Shown piece by piece: positions 45,342 to 54,257 of a stretch of DNA of 64,000 bases. The stretch's first letter is position 1, and every line of letters begins with the position of its first letter. The notes under the pieces are model-generated. The model did no database searches, had not been told where the DNA came from, and saw nothing but the letters and a program-made list of their open reading frames with translations. The position numbers and the translations under genes were made by a program. Origin of the DNA: Brevibacillus sedimenti (lineage in GTDB: Bacteria > Bacillota > Bacilli > Brevibacillales > Brevibacillaceae); contig NZ_CP064048.1 of NCBI RefSeq assembly GCF_020923495.1, positions 1,452,001-1,516,000 on the forward strand, written 5' to 3'.

Positions 45342-46334
45342 ATGAGCCATCGTTCGGAAGGGTCAATCATCGTAAACAACCGCATCAGCGCAGACCGCAC
45401 GTCGGAAGTCGGGGAACGGACGTCCGCGATCGATCGCAAGCTGCTGACGTACAACAAGCGTCAGTTTACAGAGAACGTTACTGGCCGTTTTATCGCCATG
45501 GCGTGCGCCGGTGTGCTGGTGGTTGTCGTGCTGTCCATCACGTATTTTATCGCCTCCAAAGGGCTGTCGACGTTCCTGGTCAACGGGGTGAGCCTGGGCG
45601 AGTTTTTGATCGGGGTAAAATGGGACCCGGAAGGTGAACCGGCTGTATACGGCGTGCTGCCGTTTATTCTCGGTTCGTCTCTCGTCACCCTGCTGGCTGC
45701 TCTCATTGCGGCCCCGTTGGGCATTGGCGCAGCCATTTTCATGACGGAAATGTTCCCGGGTTTCGGAAAAAAAGTGCTCAAGCCGGTCATCGAACTGCTG
45801 GTGGGCATTCCGTCGGTCGTGTACGGCTACGTTGGTCTTACCTTGCTGGTGCCGTTTATCCGCGTGCAGTTTGACGTTTTGGGGTTCAGCCTGCTGGCTG
45901 GGGGGCTCGTGTTGGCCCTGATGATTCTGCCGACCATTACCAGTGTGGCGATGGACGCCATTGAGGCTGTGCCGCAGGATTTGCGCAACGCCTCGCTCGC
46001 GCTGGGAGCGACCCGTTGGCAGACGATTTGGAATGTGGTGCTTCATTCTGCGCTGCCGGGGTGCCTGACCGCTGTCGTGTTGGGGATGGCCCGTGCGTTC
46101 GGGGAGGCGCTGGCTGTGCAGATGGTGATTGGCAACACCACCAGGCTGCCGGGCGGCCTGCTCGATCCGATCAGCACCCTGACCAGCGCGATTACGCTGA
46201 ATATGGGTAACACGATCCAGGGGACGCCCTACAACAACGCCCTGTGGTCCATGGCGCTCCTGCTTCTGCTGATGTCGTTTGTCTTCATCATGGTCTTGCG
46301 CATTCTCGGCAGAAGGAAGATGGTGACCAAATGA
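45342..46334 (+). CDS. pstC: Phosphate ABC transporter permease PstC
   Basis: The 330-residue membrane protein has six to seven helices after a long cytoplasmic start, with VYGVLPFILGSSLVTLLAALIAAPLGIGAAIFMTE-type sequence, the GIPSVVYGYVGL motif and ALGATRWQTIWNVVL as the ATPase-contact loop. ATG 45342 follows GGAGGGAGAG. Its stop overlaps the pstA start. Confidence 0.95.
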   Translation: MSHRSEGSIIVNNRISADRTSEVGERTSAIDRKLLTYNKRQFTENVTGRFIAMACAGVLVVVVLSITYFIASKGLSTFLVNGVSLGEFLIGVKWDPEGEPAVYGVLPFILGSSLVTLLAALIAAPLGIGAAIFMTEMFPGFGKKVLKPVIELLVGIPSVVYGYVGLTLLVPFIRVQFDVLGFSLLAGGLVLALMILPTITSVAMDAIEAVPQDLRNASLALGATRWQTIWNVVLHSALPGCLTAVVLGMARAFGEALAVQMVIGNTTRLPGGLLDPISTLTSAITLNMGNTIQGTPYNNALWSMALLLLLMSFVFIMVLRILGRRKMVTK

Positions 46335-47221
46335 GAGCAAAAGTTATTGATCGCGCGGCCACGGTTGTTCTTACACTGATTGCGCTGTTGATCATCGGCA
46401 CACTGGTGGGGCTGCTTGGCTTCATCCTCTCGCAGGGATGGCACAAGCTCACGCTCGACTTTCTCACCTCTCCGCCCGACATTGTCAATGCAGGCGGGGG
46501 AGTAGGGCCGCAGTTGTTCAACTCCATCTACCTGCTGGTGCTGACCATGCTGATTGCCCTGCCGCTGGGAATCGGGGCCGGCATCTACATGGCTGAATAC
46601 GCTCCCGATAATCGGTTTACCCAGTTTATCCGGTTGAGCATCGAAGTGCTGTCTTCCCTTCCATCCATCGTCGTCGGCCTGTTTGGGCTGCTGGTGTTCG
46701 TCAACATGACTGGATGGGGATATTCCCTGCTGTCCGGCGCCTTGGCCCTGACCGTGTTTAACCTCCCCCTGCTGGTGCGGATTACCGAGGATGCCCTGCG
46801 AAACGTCCCCCGCAGCCAAAAGGAGGCCAGTCTGGCGCTGGGGATTACCAAGTGGCGGACGATTGTTTCCGTCATTCTGCCGGCGGCGCTGCCGGGCATA
46901 ATTACCGGCGCGATTCTGGCTTCCGGCAGGGTTTTCGGGGAAGCGGCGGCGCTGCTGTTTACCGCCGGAATGTCGTCTCCCACCTTGAATTTCACCGATT
47001 TTTCCCTGTTCAGCCCGACGTCTCCGCTCAATCCGTTCCGCCCGGCTGAAACACTTGCCGTGCACATTTGGAAAGTAAACAGCGAAGGGCTGACCCCCGA
47101 TGCCCGGGACGTCGCCGACGGGGCGGCTGCCATTCTCGTCCTGGCTGTGCTCGTGTTCAATCTCGGTGCCCGTTGGTTTGGCAGCTGGCTGTACAAGAAA
47201 ATGACTTCGGGAACGAATTAG
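46331..47221 (+). CDS. pstA: Phosphate ABC transporter permease PstA
   Basis: The 296-residue permease has six helices, [21 protein letters not shown] and the loop [25 protein letters not shown]. It begins in an ATGA overlap with pstC; a longer frame upstream is inside pstC and not real. Confidence 0.95.
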   Translation: MRAKVIDRAATVVLTLIALLIIGTLVGLLGFILSQGWHKLTLDFLTSPPDIVNAGGGVGPQLFNSIYLLVLTMLIALPLGIGAGIYMAEYAPDNRFTQFIRLSIEVLSSLPSIVVGLFGLLVFVNMTGWGYSLLSGALALTVFNLPLLVRITEDALRNVPRSQKEASLALGITKWRTIVSVILPAALPGIITGAILASGRVFGEAAALLFTAGMSSPTLNFTDFSLFSPTSPLNPFRPAETLAVHIWKVNSEGLTPDARDVADGAAAILVLAVLVFNLGARWFGSWLYKKMTSGTN

Positions 47222-47237
47222 GGGAGGGATAAACGCC

Positions 47238-48011
47238 ATGCAAACAGGCACAGCGGTTGACACGATCATTCAAATGCGCAACGTCTCTGTGTACTACGGC
47301 GAAAAACGCGCCGTTTCCAATATCAACATGGACATTGAACGCAATGCGGTCACGGCGTTTATCGGACCATCAGGCTGCGGAAAATCAACGCTCCTGCGCA
47401 GCCTGAACAGGATGAACGACCTCGTTGACAGCTGCCGCGTCACCGGTTCGATCGTGGTGGACGGGATTGAGGTGAACAGCGAGAAGATCACCATCGAAGG
47501 ACTGCGCCAGGTGGTCGGCATGGTGTTTCAGCGGGCCAATCCGTTTTTCAAATCGATTTACGAAAACATTGCGTTCGCTCCCCGTTTTCACGGCGTGCAT
47601 GACAAGCGGGATCTGGACGAGCTGGTGGAGAAAAGCCTGCGCAAGGCAGCGCTCTGGGATGAAGTGAAAGACCGGCTGCACGAGTCTGCGCTCTCCCTGT
47701 CCGGAGGCCAGCAGCAGCGGCTGTGCATCGCCCGGGCGATCGCCATGCAGCCGACGATTCTGCTGCTGGACGAACCGGCTTCCGCGCTGGACCCGATTTC
47801 CACGATGAAAATTGAAGAACTGGTGCTGGATTTGAAGGAAGAGTACACTATTGTGATCGTGACGCACAATTTGCACCAGGCTGCCCGCATCTCCGACAAG
47901 ACGGCGTTTTTCCTGATGGGAGAACTGGTGGAAATGAACGACACGTCGAAAATCTTCACCGCGCCGCAAAACAAGAAAACGGAAGATTATATCAGCGGCC
48001 GTTTCGGCTGA
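47238..48011 (+). CDS. pstB: Phosphate ABC transporter ATPase, first paralogue
   Basis: The 257-residue ATPase has Walker [23 protein letters not shown]-loop VFQRANPF, signature [19 protein letters not shown], Walker [24 protein letters not shown] and the H-loop [13 protein letters not shown]. The Q-loop has Arg where the second paralogue has the usual Gln. ATG 47238 follows GGGGAGGG. Confidence 0.95.
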   Translation: MQTGTAVDTIIQMRNVSVYYGEKRAVSNINMDIERNAVTAFIGPSGCGKSTLLRSLNRMNDLVDSCRVTGSIVVDGIEVNSEKITIEGLRQVVGMVFQRANPFFKSIYENIAFAPRFHGVHDKRDLDELVEKSLRKAALWDEVKDRLHESALSLSGGQQQRLCIARAIAMQPTILLLDEPASALDPISTMKIEELVLDLKEEYTIVIVTHNLHQAARISDKTAFFLMGELVEMNDTSKIFTAPQNKKTEDYISGRFG

Positions 48012-48144
48012 ATCTCCCTCTGTCGAATTGCCCGCATGTTGAATGCGACTAGCTCTTCGCCGCGCAGGTTGACTGCATGGTGGAGGGCCTCGTGGTCCAC
48101 CGCGACGCGATCGAGAAGACGAGAAACGAAGGAGCGATTACCGC

Positions 48145-48897
48145 ATGAGCGTCATTTCGGTTCGTGAGTTGAATCTCTACTACGGCAAACAGCAAGCTCT
48201 TCATCATATCCATCTCGATGTGGAACCCCACTCGATCACGGCCCTGATCGGCCCGTCGGGATGCGGAAAATCCACGTTTTTGCGGACGCTGAACCGCATG
48301 AACGACTACGTTCCGCACACGCGCATCACGGGAACGGTCAAGGTGTTTGGCGAAGACATCTATGGCCCCAACGTGGACGTGGAGCGTCTGCGCAAAAACA
48401 TCGGGATGGTGTTTCAGCAGCCCAACCCGTTTCCGAAAAGCATTTACGACAACATCGCCTACGGTCCGCGTCTGCACGGCATAACGGACCGCGTCACGCT
48501 GGACGAGATCGTGGAAAACAGCCTGAGGGCAGCCGCGCTCTGGGACGAGGTAAAAGACGTGCTGAAAAAGCCGGCGTACGGTCTCTCTGGCGGTCAGCAG
48601 CAGCGTCTCTGCATCGCCCGCGCGCTGGCGGTCCAACCGCAGATTTTGCTGATGGACGAACCGACGTCGGCGCTCGATCCGATCTCCACGGCGAAGATCG
48701 AGGAGCTCCTGCTCACGCTGAAGGGTACCTACACGATCGTCATCGTCACCCACAACATGCAGCAGGCGGCCCGCATCTCCGACAAGACGGCGTTTTTCCT
48801 CAACGGAGAACTGGTGGAATACGACGCCACTCCGGTCATCTTCCAACATCCGAACGACAAGCGGACAGAAGATTACATCACGGGGCGTTTCGGATAA
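48145..48897 (+). CDS. pstB: Phosphate ABC transporter ATPase, second paralogue
   Basis: The 250-residue ATPase has Walker [21 protein letters not shown]-loop [34 protein letters not shown] and [20 protein letters not shown]. Two PstB genes in tandem also occur in B. subtilis. It is separated by 133 bases from the first copy, a gap with no promoter I can identify. It is the last pst gene; no phoU follows. Confidence 0.95.
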   Translation: MSVISVRELNLYYGKQQALHHIHLDVEPHSITALIGPSGCGKSTFLRTLNRMNDYVPHTRITGTVKVFGEDIYGPNVDVERLRKNIGMVFQQPNPFPKSIYDNIAYGPRLHGITDRVTLDEIVENSLRAAALWDEVKDVLKKPAYGLSGGQQQRLCIARALAVQPQILLMDEPTSALDPISTAKIEELLLTLKGTYTIVIVTHNMQQAARISDKTAFFLNGELVEYDATPVIFQHPNDKRTEDYITGRFG

Positions 48898-48919
48898 CTC
48901 CACAGTATCGTAATATAAG

Positions 48920-48950
48920 AAGAGCGGCCTTTTTGAGGTTCGCTCTTTTT
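48920..48950 (+). terminator. Terminator of the pst operon
   Basis: AGAGCG and CGCTCT close a 14-base T-rich loop, followed by TTTTT. Confidence 0.75.
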
Positions 48951-49016
48951 CATGTATGTGTCCCGCCGCGCGTACACAACAGACACAGCGGGGGATGAGC
49001 GAGAGGAGAAACAACA

Positions 49017-50309
49017 GTGGTCTGGCTTGCATTCATCATTTTTGCAGTTACCTTGACTCTAGTCATCTGGCAGCCGCGCGGACTGTCGATCGGGTATCCG
49101 GCTGTCGGCGGCGCGCTGCTGGCACTGGCCTGCGGGGTGGTCACGCTGGCAGACGTCGGAGAAGTGACGGGCATCGTGTGGAACGCCACCATCAGCCTGG
49201 TCGGCATCATCGTCATATCCTTGATCCTGGATGAAATCGGCTTTTTTGAGTGGGCGGCGCTGCACATGGTCCGATTGGCCAAAGGCAGCGGCCGGAAGAT
49301 GTTTGTCTATGTGATTCTGTTGGGCACGGTCGTTTCCGCCTTGTTTACCAACGACGGGACGGCCCTGATCCTGACGCCGATCGTTCTCGCGCAGGTGCGC
49401 GCCCTGCAGCTGGACGGGCGGGTGGTGCTCGCTTTTGTGATGGCCAGCGGTTTTATCGCTGACACCAGCTCCTTGCCGTTTGTGGTCAGCAACCTGGTCA
49501 ACATCGTATCGGCCGACTATTTCGGCATCGGCTTTGCCGCATACGCGGGCAGGATGCTGCTGCCCACGCTGGTATCGGTGGGGGCCAGCCTGCTGGTGCT
49601 GTTTTGGTATTTTCGCCGCAGCATCCCCCGAAGCTGCGACCTGACCCACCTGAAAGAGCCGCGTGAGGCCATTCGGGATCAGGAGCTGTTTCGCCTGTCA
49701 TGGCCGATTCTGGCCGTTCTCTTGGCCGGTTTTTTCGCTAGTGAATGGCTGCACCTTCCCGTGTCGCTGCTGATTGCCGGGGCGGCTGCAGCGTTTTACC
49801 TGGCAGCGAGAAAGAGCGCGGCGATTCAACCGCGCCGGATTGTGAAAGAGGCGCCGTGGGTGGTCGTGATTTTTTCCATCGGGATGTACGTGGTCGTCTG
49901 GGGGCTGCACAACGCCCGCTTGACCGACTGGGTGAGAGACTGGCTGGATGTGCTGTCCGTCCACGGGCTGTTTGCCGCGACCGTTGGGACGGGCTTTACT
50001 GCAGCAGTGCTGTCCTCGGTGATGAACAATTTGCCGACGGTGATGTTTGACGCGTTGGCAGTCCAGGGCACGGCGACTGCGGGGGTGGTTCGCGAAGCGC
50101 TCGTCTACGCCAACGTCATCGGTTGTGATCTGGGGCCCAAAATTACGCCAATCGGTTCGCTGGCGACACTGCTTTGGCTGCACGTACTGGGGCGCAAGGG
50201 TGTGACGATTACCTGGGGCCAGTATTTCCGCACCGGGATCGTCCTTACCGTGCCCACATTGTTTTTCACGTTGACTGGCCTGTATCTCACGCTGCTTATT
50301 TCGGGATAA
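49017..50309 (+). CDS. arsB: ArsB/NhaD-type anion permease, probable arsenite efflux pump
   Basis: The 430-residue membrane protein has about twelve helices and the ion-transporter-superfamily signatures LFTNDGTALILTPIVLAQ, FIADTSSLPFVVSNLVNIVSADY and VMNNLPTVM near GCDLGPKITPIGSLATLLWL, matching ArsB. It would extrude arsenite, or possibly another anion. GTG 49017 follows GAGAGGAG. It comes directly after pst, whose product also takes up arsenate, and a truncated-motif ArsR gene lies 2.9 kb downstream. No ArsC is present. Confidence 0.88.
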   Translation: MVWLAFIIFAVTLTLVIWQPRGLSIGYPAVGGALLALACGVVTLADVGEVTGIVWNATISLVGIIVISLILDEIGFFEWAALHMVRLAKGSGRKMFVYVILLGTVVSALFTNDGTALILTPIVLAQVRALQLDGRVVLAFVMASGFIADTSSLPFVVSNLVNIVSADYFGIGFAAYAGRMLLPTLVSVGASLLVLFWYFRRSIPRSCDLTHLKEPREAIRDQELFRLSWPILAVLLAGFFASEWLHLPVSLLIAGAAAAFYLAARKSAAIQPRRIVKEAPWVVVIFSIGMYVVVWGLHNARLTDWVRDWLDVLSVHGLFAATVGTGFTAAVLSSVMNNLPTVMFDALAVQGTATAGVVREALVYANVIGCDLGPKITPIGSLATLLWLHVLGRKGVTITWGQYFRTGIVLTVPTLFFTLTGLYLTLLISG

Positions 50310-50322
50310 ACGGGTCGCTCAT

Positions 50323-50353
50323 GGTCAGCCTGTGGACAGGCTGGCCTTTTTTT
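50323..50353 (+). terminator. Terminator of arsB
   Basis: GGTCAGCCTG and CAGGCTGGCC form a 10-bp stem (one G-T pair) with a 4-nt loop, followed by seven T residues. Confidence 0.88.
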
Positions 50354-50475
50354 GTTGTGCTGGGTTCGGGTCTTTGGGGCAGTGAGCCGCGATTGGGAGA
50401 ATAGCCGCTGGAAATCGAGGAAAAAATAGGGACAGCACTGGTGATGAACATGTGATTCCTAGGAGGAGATGACCA

Positions 50476-50868
50476 ATGTGGCAAGGCTGGCCCCTTGAGC
50501 GGGTGCTGCTCTTGTTTGTGGGACTTGCGTTTGCGATGCTGTCTGTTCAGGTGACACTGTTCCACGCCCGGCAAAACTTTCGCCGCTGGGAGATGTGGGT
50601 GCCGGTGATCGAAGGGCCTTTGTTTGCCGTGACCGCCATCGTCCTGGCTTTTTACAATGCGGGGTGGCTGCGCGTGCTGTTTGCCCTGTTTATGTGGATT
50701 GGCTTGGTTGGCAGTCTGTACGGAGCCTATCTGCATACTGCGGGAGTGGGACAGCGCGTAGGCGGGTATTCCCAGAGCCAAAACTTTTTGGTTGGCCCGC
50801 CCATTATGCTGCCGCTGCTAATGACAGCGATCTCGGCCCTGGGGCTGCTGGCCCTGTACTGGGGGTGA
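50476..50868 (+). CDS. Small membrane protein of a GMC oxidoreductase operon
   Basis: The 130-residue protein has four hydrophobic segments (about 8-27, 42-60, 64-88 and 106-128) and no heme-ligand pattern or known motif. ATG 50476 follows AGGAGGAG. It lies six bases before the gluconate-dehydrogenase-type small subunit gene, so it may anchor the oxidoreductase or couple it to quinones; that is inference. Confidence 0.75.
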   Translation: MWQGWPLERVLLLFVGLAFAMLSVQVTLFHARQNFRRWEMWVPVIEGPLFAVTAIVLAFYNAGWLRVLFALFMWIGLVGSLYGAYLHTAGVGQRVGGYSQSQNFLVGPPIMLPLLMTAISALGLLALYWG

Positions 50869-50874
50869 GGCGGC

Positions 50875-51474
50875 ATGGCGAAAACGAGCCGTTACCCATC
50901 GTATGACGTGTGGGAGGAACACGAGGCCTGGGACCCTCACACCCGGAACATCGTGGCCAAGCGGCGCACTCCGCAAGTGGCCTGTCGTTTTTTTACCAAA
51001 ACGGAAGCGATACTGCTGCAGTCCATCGTCAGCGTGCTGGTGGATGACCACCGGCTGGAGGTGCTGACGTACGTGGTCCAGCATCTGGACGAAACGGCCG
51101 CCAGTCCGATCGGTGAATCGCAGCGGAAAGTGGGGGTGCCGCCCAAACAGCAGTTGTACCTTCTGGGCTTGGCCGGAGTCAACGAGGCCAGCCGCGAGAT
51201 GTACGGCGAGGAATTTCCCGGCTTGAAGCGGGAAGAGCAGCAGGCTGTGCTGGAAGCGGTGGCTGCCGGGCAGGTTCCCGCTACGACCGCCTGGGCGCAG
51301 CTGAACCCCGTCGACTTTTTCACCAAGCTGCTCCGCGACACGGTGGAGGCGTATTACTCTCACCCCCTGGTCTGGTCGGACATCGGCTACGGCGGACCGG
51401 CGTATCCGCGCGGCTATGTGCGCGTGGAAAAAGGACTGGTGGATCCCTGGGAGGCGAAAGCGGATGGAGAATAA
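50875..51474 (+). CDS. Gluconate 2-dehydrogenase subunit 3-like protein
   Basis: The 199-residue protein has the small-subunit pattern FFTKTEAILLQSIVSVLVDD... YTVALNPVDFFTKLLRDTVEAYYSHPLVWSDIGYGGPAYPRGY-like sequence. Unlike many homologues it has no Tat or Sec signal. It overlaps the next gene, which encodes the GMC flavoprotein, by 11 bases, a strong sign of a complex. Confidence 0.88.
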   Translation: MAKTSRYPSYDVWEEHEAWDPHTRNIVAKRRTPQVACRFFTKTEAILLQSIVSVLVDDHRLEVLTYVVQHLDETAASPIGESQRKVGVPPKQQLYLLGLAGVNEASREMYGEEFPGLKREEQQAVLEAVAAGQVPATTAWAQLNPVDFFTKLLRDTVEAYYSHPLVWSDIGYGGPAYPRGYVRVEKGLVDPWEAKADGE

Positions 51475-53101
51475 GGACCGGGTTACGCATCACATCGACC
51501 ATTATGAAGGGCATCGTTCCAAGCGGCTGGATCAGCGCCGGTACGCGGACGGGGCGGATGTCTGTATCGTCGGGGCGGGGGCGGCAGGCGGCGTGCTGGC
51601 ATACGAACTGGCCAAGGCCGGGCTGCGCGTCGTCGTGATCGAAGCCGGCCCCTTCTGGAATCCGCAGACCGATTTTGCCAGTGACGAATTGGCGATGAAA
51701 AACCTCGGCTGGCAGGAGACCCGCCTGGTCGACGGGAACAATCCGCTGCGGCTGGGGCACAACAACTCGGGAAGGGGCGTAGGGGGCGGCACGGTTCATT
51801 TTACCGGGGTTTTCCTGCGGTTTCACGAGAGCGACTTCATGACCAAGACAGTGGATGGTGTAGGCGAAGACTGGCCGATCCGCTATCAGGACCTGGCTCC
51901 CTACTACGACAAGATCGAGCGGGAAATTGCCGTGTCCGGTCCCGATTACTTCCCCTGGGGGCCGTTCAACGGGCCGTATCCGTTTCCGGTGCGGGAGCCG
52001 ATCAGCGCCAACTCCCAGTTGTTTCGCGAAGCGTGCGCAAAATTGGGCTTCGACAGCGTCGTCGCGCCGCTGGCCATTTTGTCCGCGCCGTTTGACGGCC
52101 GGCCTCCCTGCATCAACCGTGGATTTTGCAACCAGGGCTGCATGCCCAACGCCAAGTACAGCGGCTTGATTCACCACATCCCGAAAGCGATCCAGGCGGG
52201 AGCGGAAGTGCTGTCCGACTGCATGGTGACGCAGATTCTCACCGATGGGACACGCGTTACCGGCGTTCTCTTTCAACACGGCAACGACACCTACAAGCAG
52301 ACAGCCCGGGTGGTGATTCTCGCCGGCTATGTCGTGGAGACGCCGCGCCTGCTGCTCAATTCGGCCACGCCCCATTTTCCCGACGGACTGGCCAATTCCA
52401 GCGGGTGGGTGGGCAAGGCGATCATGACCCACTCCAGTCAGGACGTGTACGGACTGCTTCCGGAAGAAGTGCGCCTGTACAAAGGGACGCCTGTGCTTGC
52501 GTTGACCCAGCATTTTTACGAGACGGACCGGAACCGGGGATTTGCCCGGGGGTACACGCTCAGCGCCCATGGAGCCAGACCGGTGGCGATGGCCGGTGGG
52601 ATTGCGGCGGAACGGATGGACGGCACCTTATTGTGGGGAAAAGCCTTGCGGGAGACGATGCTGGATTACAACTACTACGCCCGGATCACGCTCGTCGGAG
52701 AGGTGCTTCCCAATCCCGACAACGCCGTCACGTTGAGCGACGAGAAGGACGAGTACGGTCTGCCGATTCCTAAAGTGACCTTTTCCTACGGTGAAAACGA
52801 CAAAAAGCTGATCGCGCACGCCATCGAGCAGATGAAACGGCTGATTGAAGCGATGGGCGGCACACCGCAGCACGTCGTCGACGACACGGCCCACCTGATG
52901 GGCGGCTGCCGGATGGGCAAGGACCCGTCGACGTCGGTAGTCAATGAATTCGGGCAAACCCACGACATTCCCAACTTGTTCATCGCGGGTGCTTCCACGT
53001 TTGTCACCTCAGGCGGCGCCAATCCGACCAACACGGTGATGGCGCTGGCCGCCCGGACAGCGGACCGCCTGGTGGAAGCAATGAAGACAAGAGACGTCTG
53101 A
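51464..53101 (+). CDS. GMC-family flavoprotein oxidoreductase
   Basis: The 545-residue FAD enzyme oxidises an alcohol or sugar. It has the dinucleotide site VCIVGAGAAGGVLAYELAKAGLRVVVIEAG (about 33-62), NNSGRGVGGGTVHFTG, a Cys-containing CINRGFCNQGCMPNAK, and the GMC_C end HLMGGCRMGKDPSTSVVNEFGQTHDIPNLFIAGASTF with NPTNTVMALA. It resembles large subunits of gluconate 2-dehydrogenase and related sugar dehydrogenases. No cytochrome c subunit is encoded nearby, so electrons probably leave by another carrier. ATG 51464 lies inside the preceding gene. Confidence 0.92.
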   Translation: MENKDRVTHHIDHYEGHRSKRLDQRRYADGADVCIVGAGAAGGVLAYELAKAGLRVVVIEAGPFWNPQTDFASDELAMKNLGWQETRLVDGNNPLRLGHNNSGRGVGGGTVHFTGVFLRFHESDFMTKTVDGVGEDWPIRYQDLAPYYDKIEREIAVSGPDYFPWGPFNGPYPFPVREPISANSQLFREACAKLGFDSVVAPLAILSAPFDGRPPCINRGFCNQGCMPNAKYSGLIHHIPKAIQAGAEVLSDCMVTQILTDGTRVTGVLFQHGNDTYKQTARVVILAGYVVETPRLLLNSATPHFPDGLANSSGWVGKAIMTHSSQDVYGLLPEEVRLYKGTPVLALTQHFYETDRNRGFARGYTLSAHGARPVAMAGGIAAERMDGTLLWGKALRETMLDYNYYARITLVGEVLPNPDNAVTLSDEKDEYGLPIPKVTFSYGENDKKLIAHAIEQMKRLIEAMGGTPQHVVDDTAHLMGGCRMGKDPSTSVVNEFGQTHDIPNLFIAGASTFVTSGGANPTNTVMALAARTADRLVEAMKTRDV

Positions 53102-53152
53102 TTGGTGTTCACGGAACTGTCGACATCATATCTTCCCTGCCTTATGTGTGTA

Positions 53153-53178
53153 TTGTATACTGATAAACAGATATGCAA
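53153..53178 (+). promoter_or_regulatory. Operator-like inverted repeat before arsR
   Basis: TTGTATACTG is followed after five bases by CAGATATGCAA, an imperfect dyad (TTG(T/C)ATA..CTG). It lies 18 bases before the arsR start and overlaps the likely -10, fitting self-repression. Confidence 0.55.
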
Positions 53179-53195
53179 GGCAAAGGTGGGGTATT

Positions 53196-53531
53196 ATGGA
53201 TGTGGATTTGACTCAGGTGCTGTATTTGTCTGAGATCTACAAGCTTCTCGGCGACAAAACACGCTTGACGATCATGGCTCTCCTGCAGGTACAGTCTTTC
53301 TGTGTACGCGATCTCGTGGAGATTTTGCAAACATCCCAACCATCTGTTTCCCAGCACTTGGCCAAATTGAAAACACACGGGTTGGTGAAGGAGAAGCGCA
53401 TGGGTCCCTGGGTGTTTTACTCCCTGAACACGGAGTGCCCACCTGCCGTAAAGCAGATTCTTTCGCACTTGCCGGACCTGTCGCCTCTCATCAAGGAGAA
53501 AAAACAAGCGAGTGTGCAATCGCTCGCATAA
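53196..53531 (+). CDS. ArsR/SmtB-family repressor
   Basis: The 111-residue winged-helix protein has KLLGDKTRLTIMALLQV, the recognition segment TSQPSVSQHLAKLKTHGLV and wing EKRMGPWVFYSLN. The usual As(III) site CVCDL reads FCVRDL here, so only one of the two neighbouring Cys is present and the inducer may differ. ATG 53196 follows AAGGTGG. Genes it controls are uncertain; arsB is 2.9 kb upstream, with the GMC operon between. Confidence 0.9.
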   Translation: MDVDLTQVLYLSEIYKLLGDKTRLTIMALLQVQSFCVRDLVEILQTSQPSVSQHLAKLKTHGLVKEKRMGPWVFYSLNTECPPAVKQILSHLPDLSPLIKEKKQASVQSLA

Positions 53532-53560
53532 TAAACGACTGTGCGCCAGAGTATTTGGCG

Positions 53561-53590
53561 AAGCCGCTTCTGCATTGGAAGCGGCTTTAT
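53561..53590 (+). terminator. Terminator of arsR
   Basis: AAGCCGCTTC and GAAGCGGCTT form a perfect 10-bp stem with a 7-nt loop followed by TATAAT; the T-run is poor. Confidence 0.7.
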
Positions 53591-53625
53591 AATGTTTACG
53601 CATAAAATTTCTTTAATCAGGAAAA

Positions 53626-54025
53626 AAGCGTTGAATCAAGAGAGATTCAACGCTTCAGCGTGTAGACAAAGTCTGCGGCGCATGGGAGATCGGGCCCGCT
53701 CGCTCGCTTGACGCCCAGCACAGAAGCGAATGATGTCCGCTCCAAAACGAGACGCAGGCAGGGGACAAACATCTGGGTATTTCGAGGAAGTGAGACTTGT
53801 GTCCCCTGTTGATTCCCGCGTCTTCGTTTTTCCGCTAAGTCGGTCGTCAAAGGAGCTCGCTTGGCCCATCACTCCATGCCCGTACTTTATCTCCACCTTC
53901 GGTTGATCAATGTGCAGGCCTTTCGGCCTGACAACGATGGAAAGATTGTATCCTTGCGGAACCTCAATGAAAAAGTACAGTTTGTCTTCAGTCTGAAGCG
54001 TTGAATCAAGAGAGATTCAACGCTT
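53626..54025. repeat. 30-nt palindromic direct repeats flanking element 2
   Basis: The same 30-nt hairpin (AGCGTTGAATC, loop AAGAGA, GATTCAACGCT, plus terminal A/T pairs) occurs at 53626-53655 and 53996-54025. The left copy keeps an A-run on its outer side and the right copy a T-run on its outer side, as if a single bidirectional terminator had been duplicated by an insertion. The right copy overlaps the glutaredoxin stop codon. Confidence 0.82.
53656..53995 (-). mobile_element. MITE-like element, copy 2 (340 bp)
   Basis: It starts CAGCGTGTAGACAAAG and ends CTTCAGTCTG, the inverse of copy 1. About 225 bases are nearly identical to copy 1. Internal complementarity is strong on the plus strand (AGGGGACA/TGTCCCCT nested within AAACGAGACGC/GCGTCTTCGTTT), so a transcript would fold into a long stem. 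No convincing gene is inside. Confidence 0.78.
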
Positions 54026-54257
54026 TTTTTAACTGCTCCTTGTCAAAGCCGTGAACGACGATTTGCTCGCCGTCTTCGTTTACGATCAGGGTAACAGGCG
54101 TCATGCTCGCTCCCAGTTGGATCGCTTCCTGGAAATAGGCGTCATTTTTGCGGATATCGCGGTCCTCAAACGGGATGTTTTGCTGCGTCAGCCATAATTT
54201 TTCCTCCTGGCAGGGGCCGCAGGTAGGCTGTGTGTAGACAATGACCGTACGAGCCAT
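54006..54257 (-). CDS. Glutaredoxin-like thiol-disulfide protein
   Basis: The 83-residue thioredoxin-fold protein has the CGPC active site (YTQPTCGPCQEEK, Cys13/Cys16) and the cis-Pro motif MTPVTLIV. It is close to NrdH/glutaredoxin-like proteins and could reduce ribonucleotide reductase or protein disulfides. ATG 54257 follows AAAGGAGC. Its last codons and stop lie inside the hairpin at 53996-54025, so the terminator overlaps the coding end and has been duplicated by the adjacent element. Confidence 0.9.
   Translation of the reverse strand: MARTVIVYTQPTCGPCQEEKLWLTQQNIPFEDRDIRKNDAYFQEAIQLGASMTPVTLIVNEDGEQIVVHGFDKEQLKKALNLS

Noticed and set aside
48012..48144. Open stretch between the two pstB genes faintly like a PhoU fragment
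   Set aside because: Only about 30 codons, no start or binding site, and the similarity is too weak to support a relic.
53636..53896. 86-codon minus-strand frame inside element copy 2
   Set aside because: Copy 1 does not keep this frame and the end runs into the flanking hairpin, so it is unlikely to be a gene.
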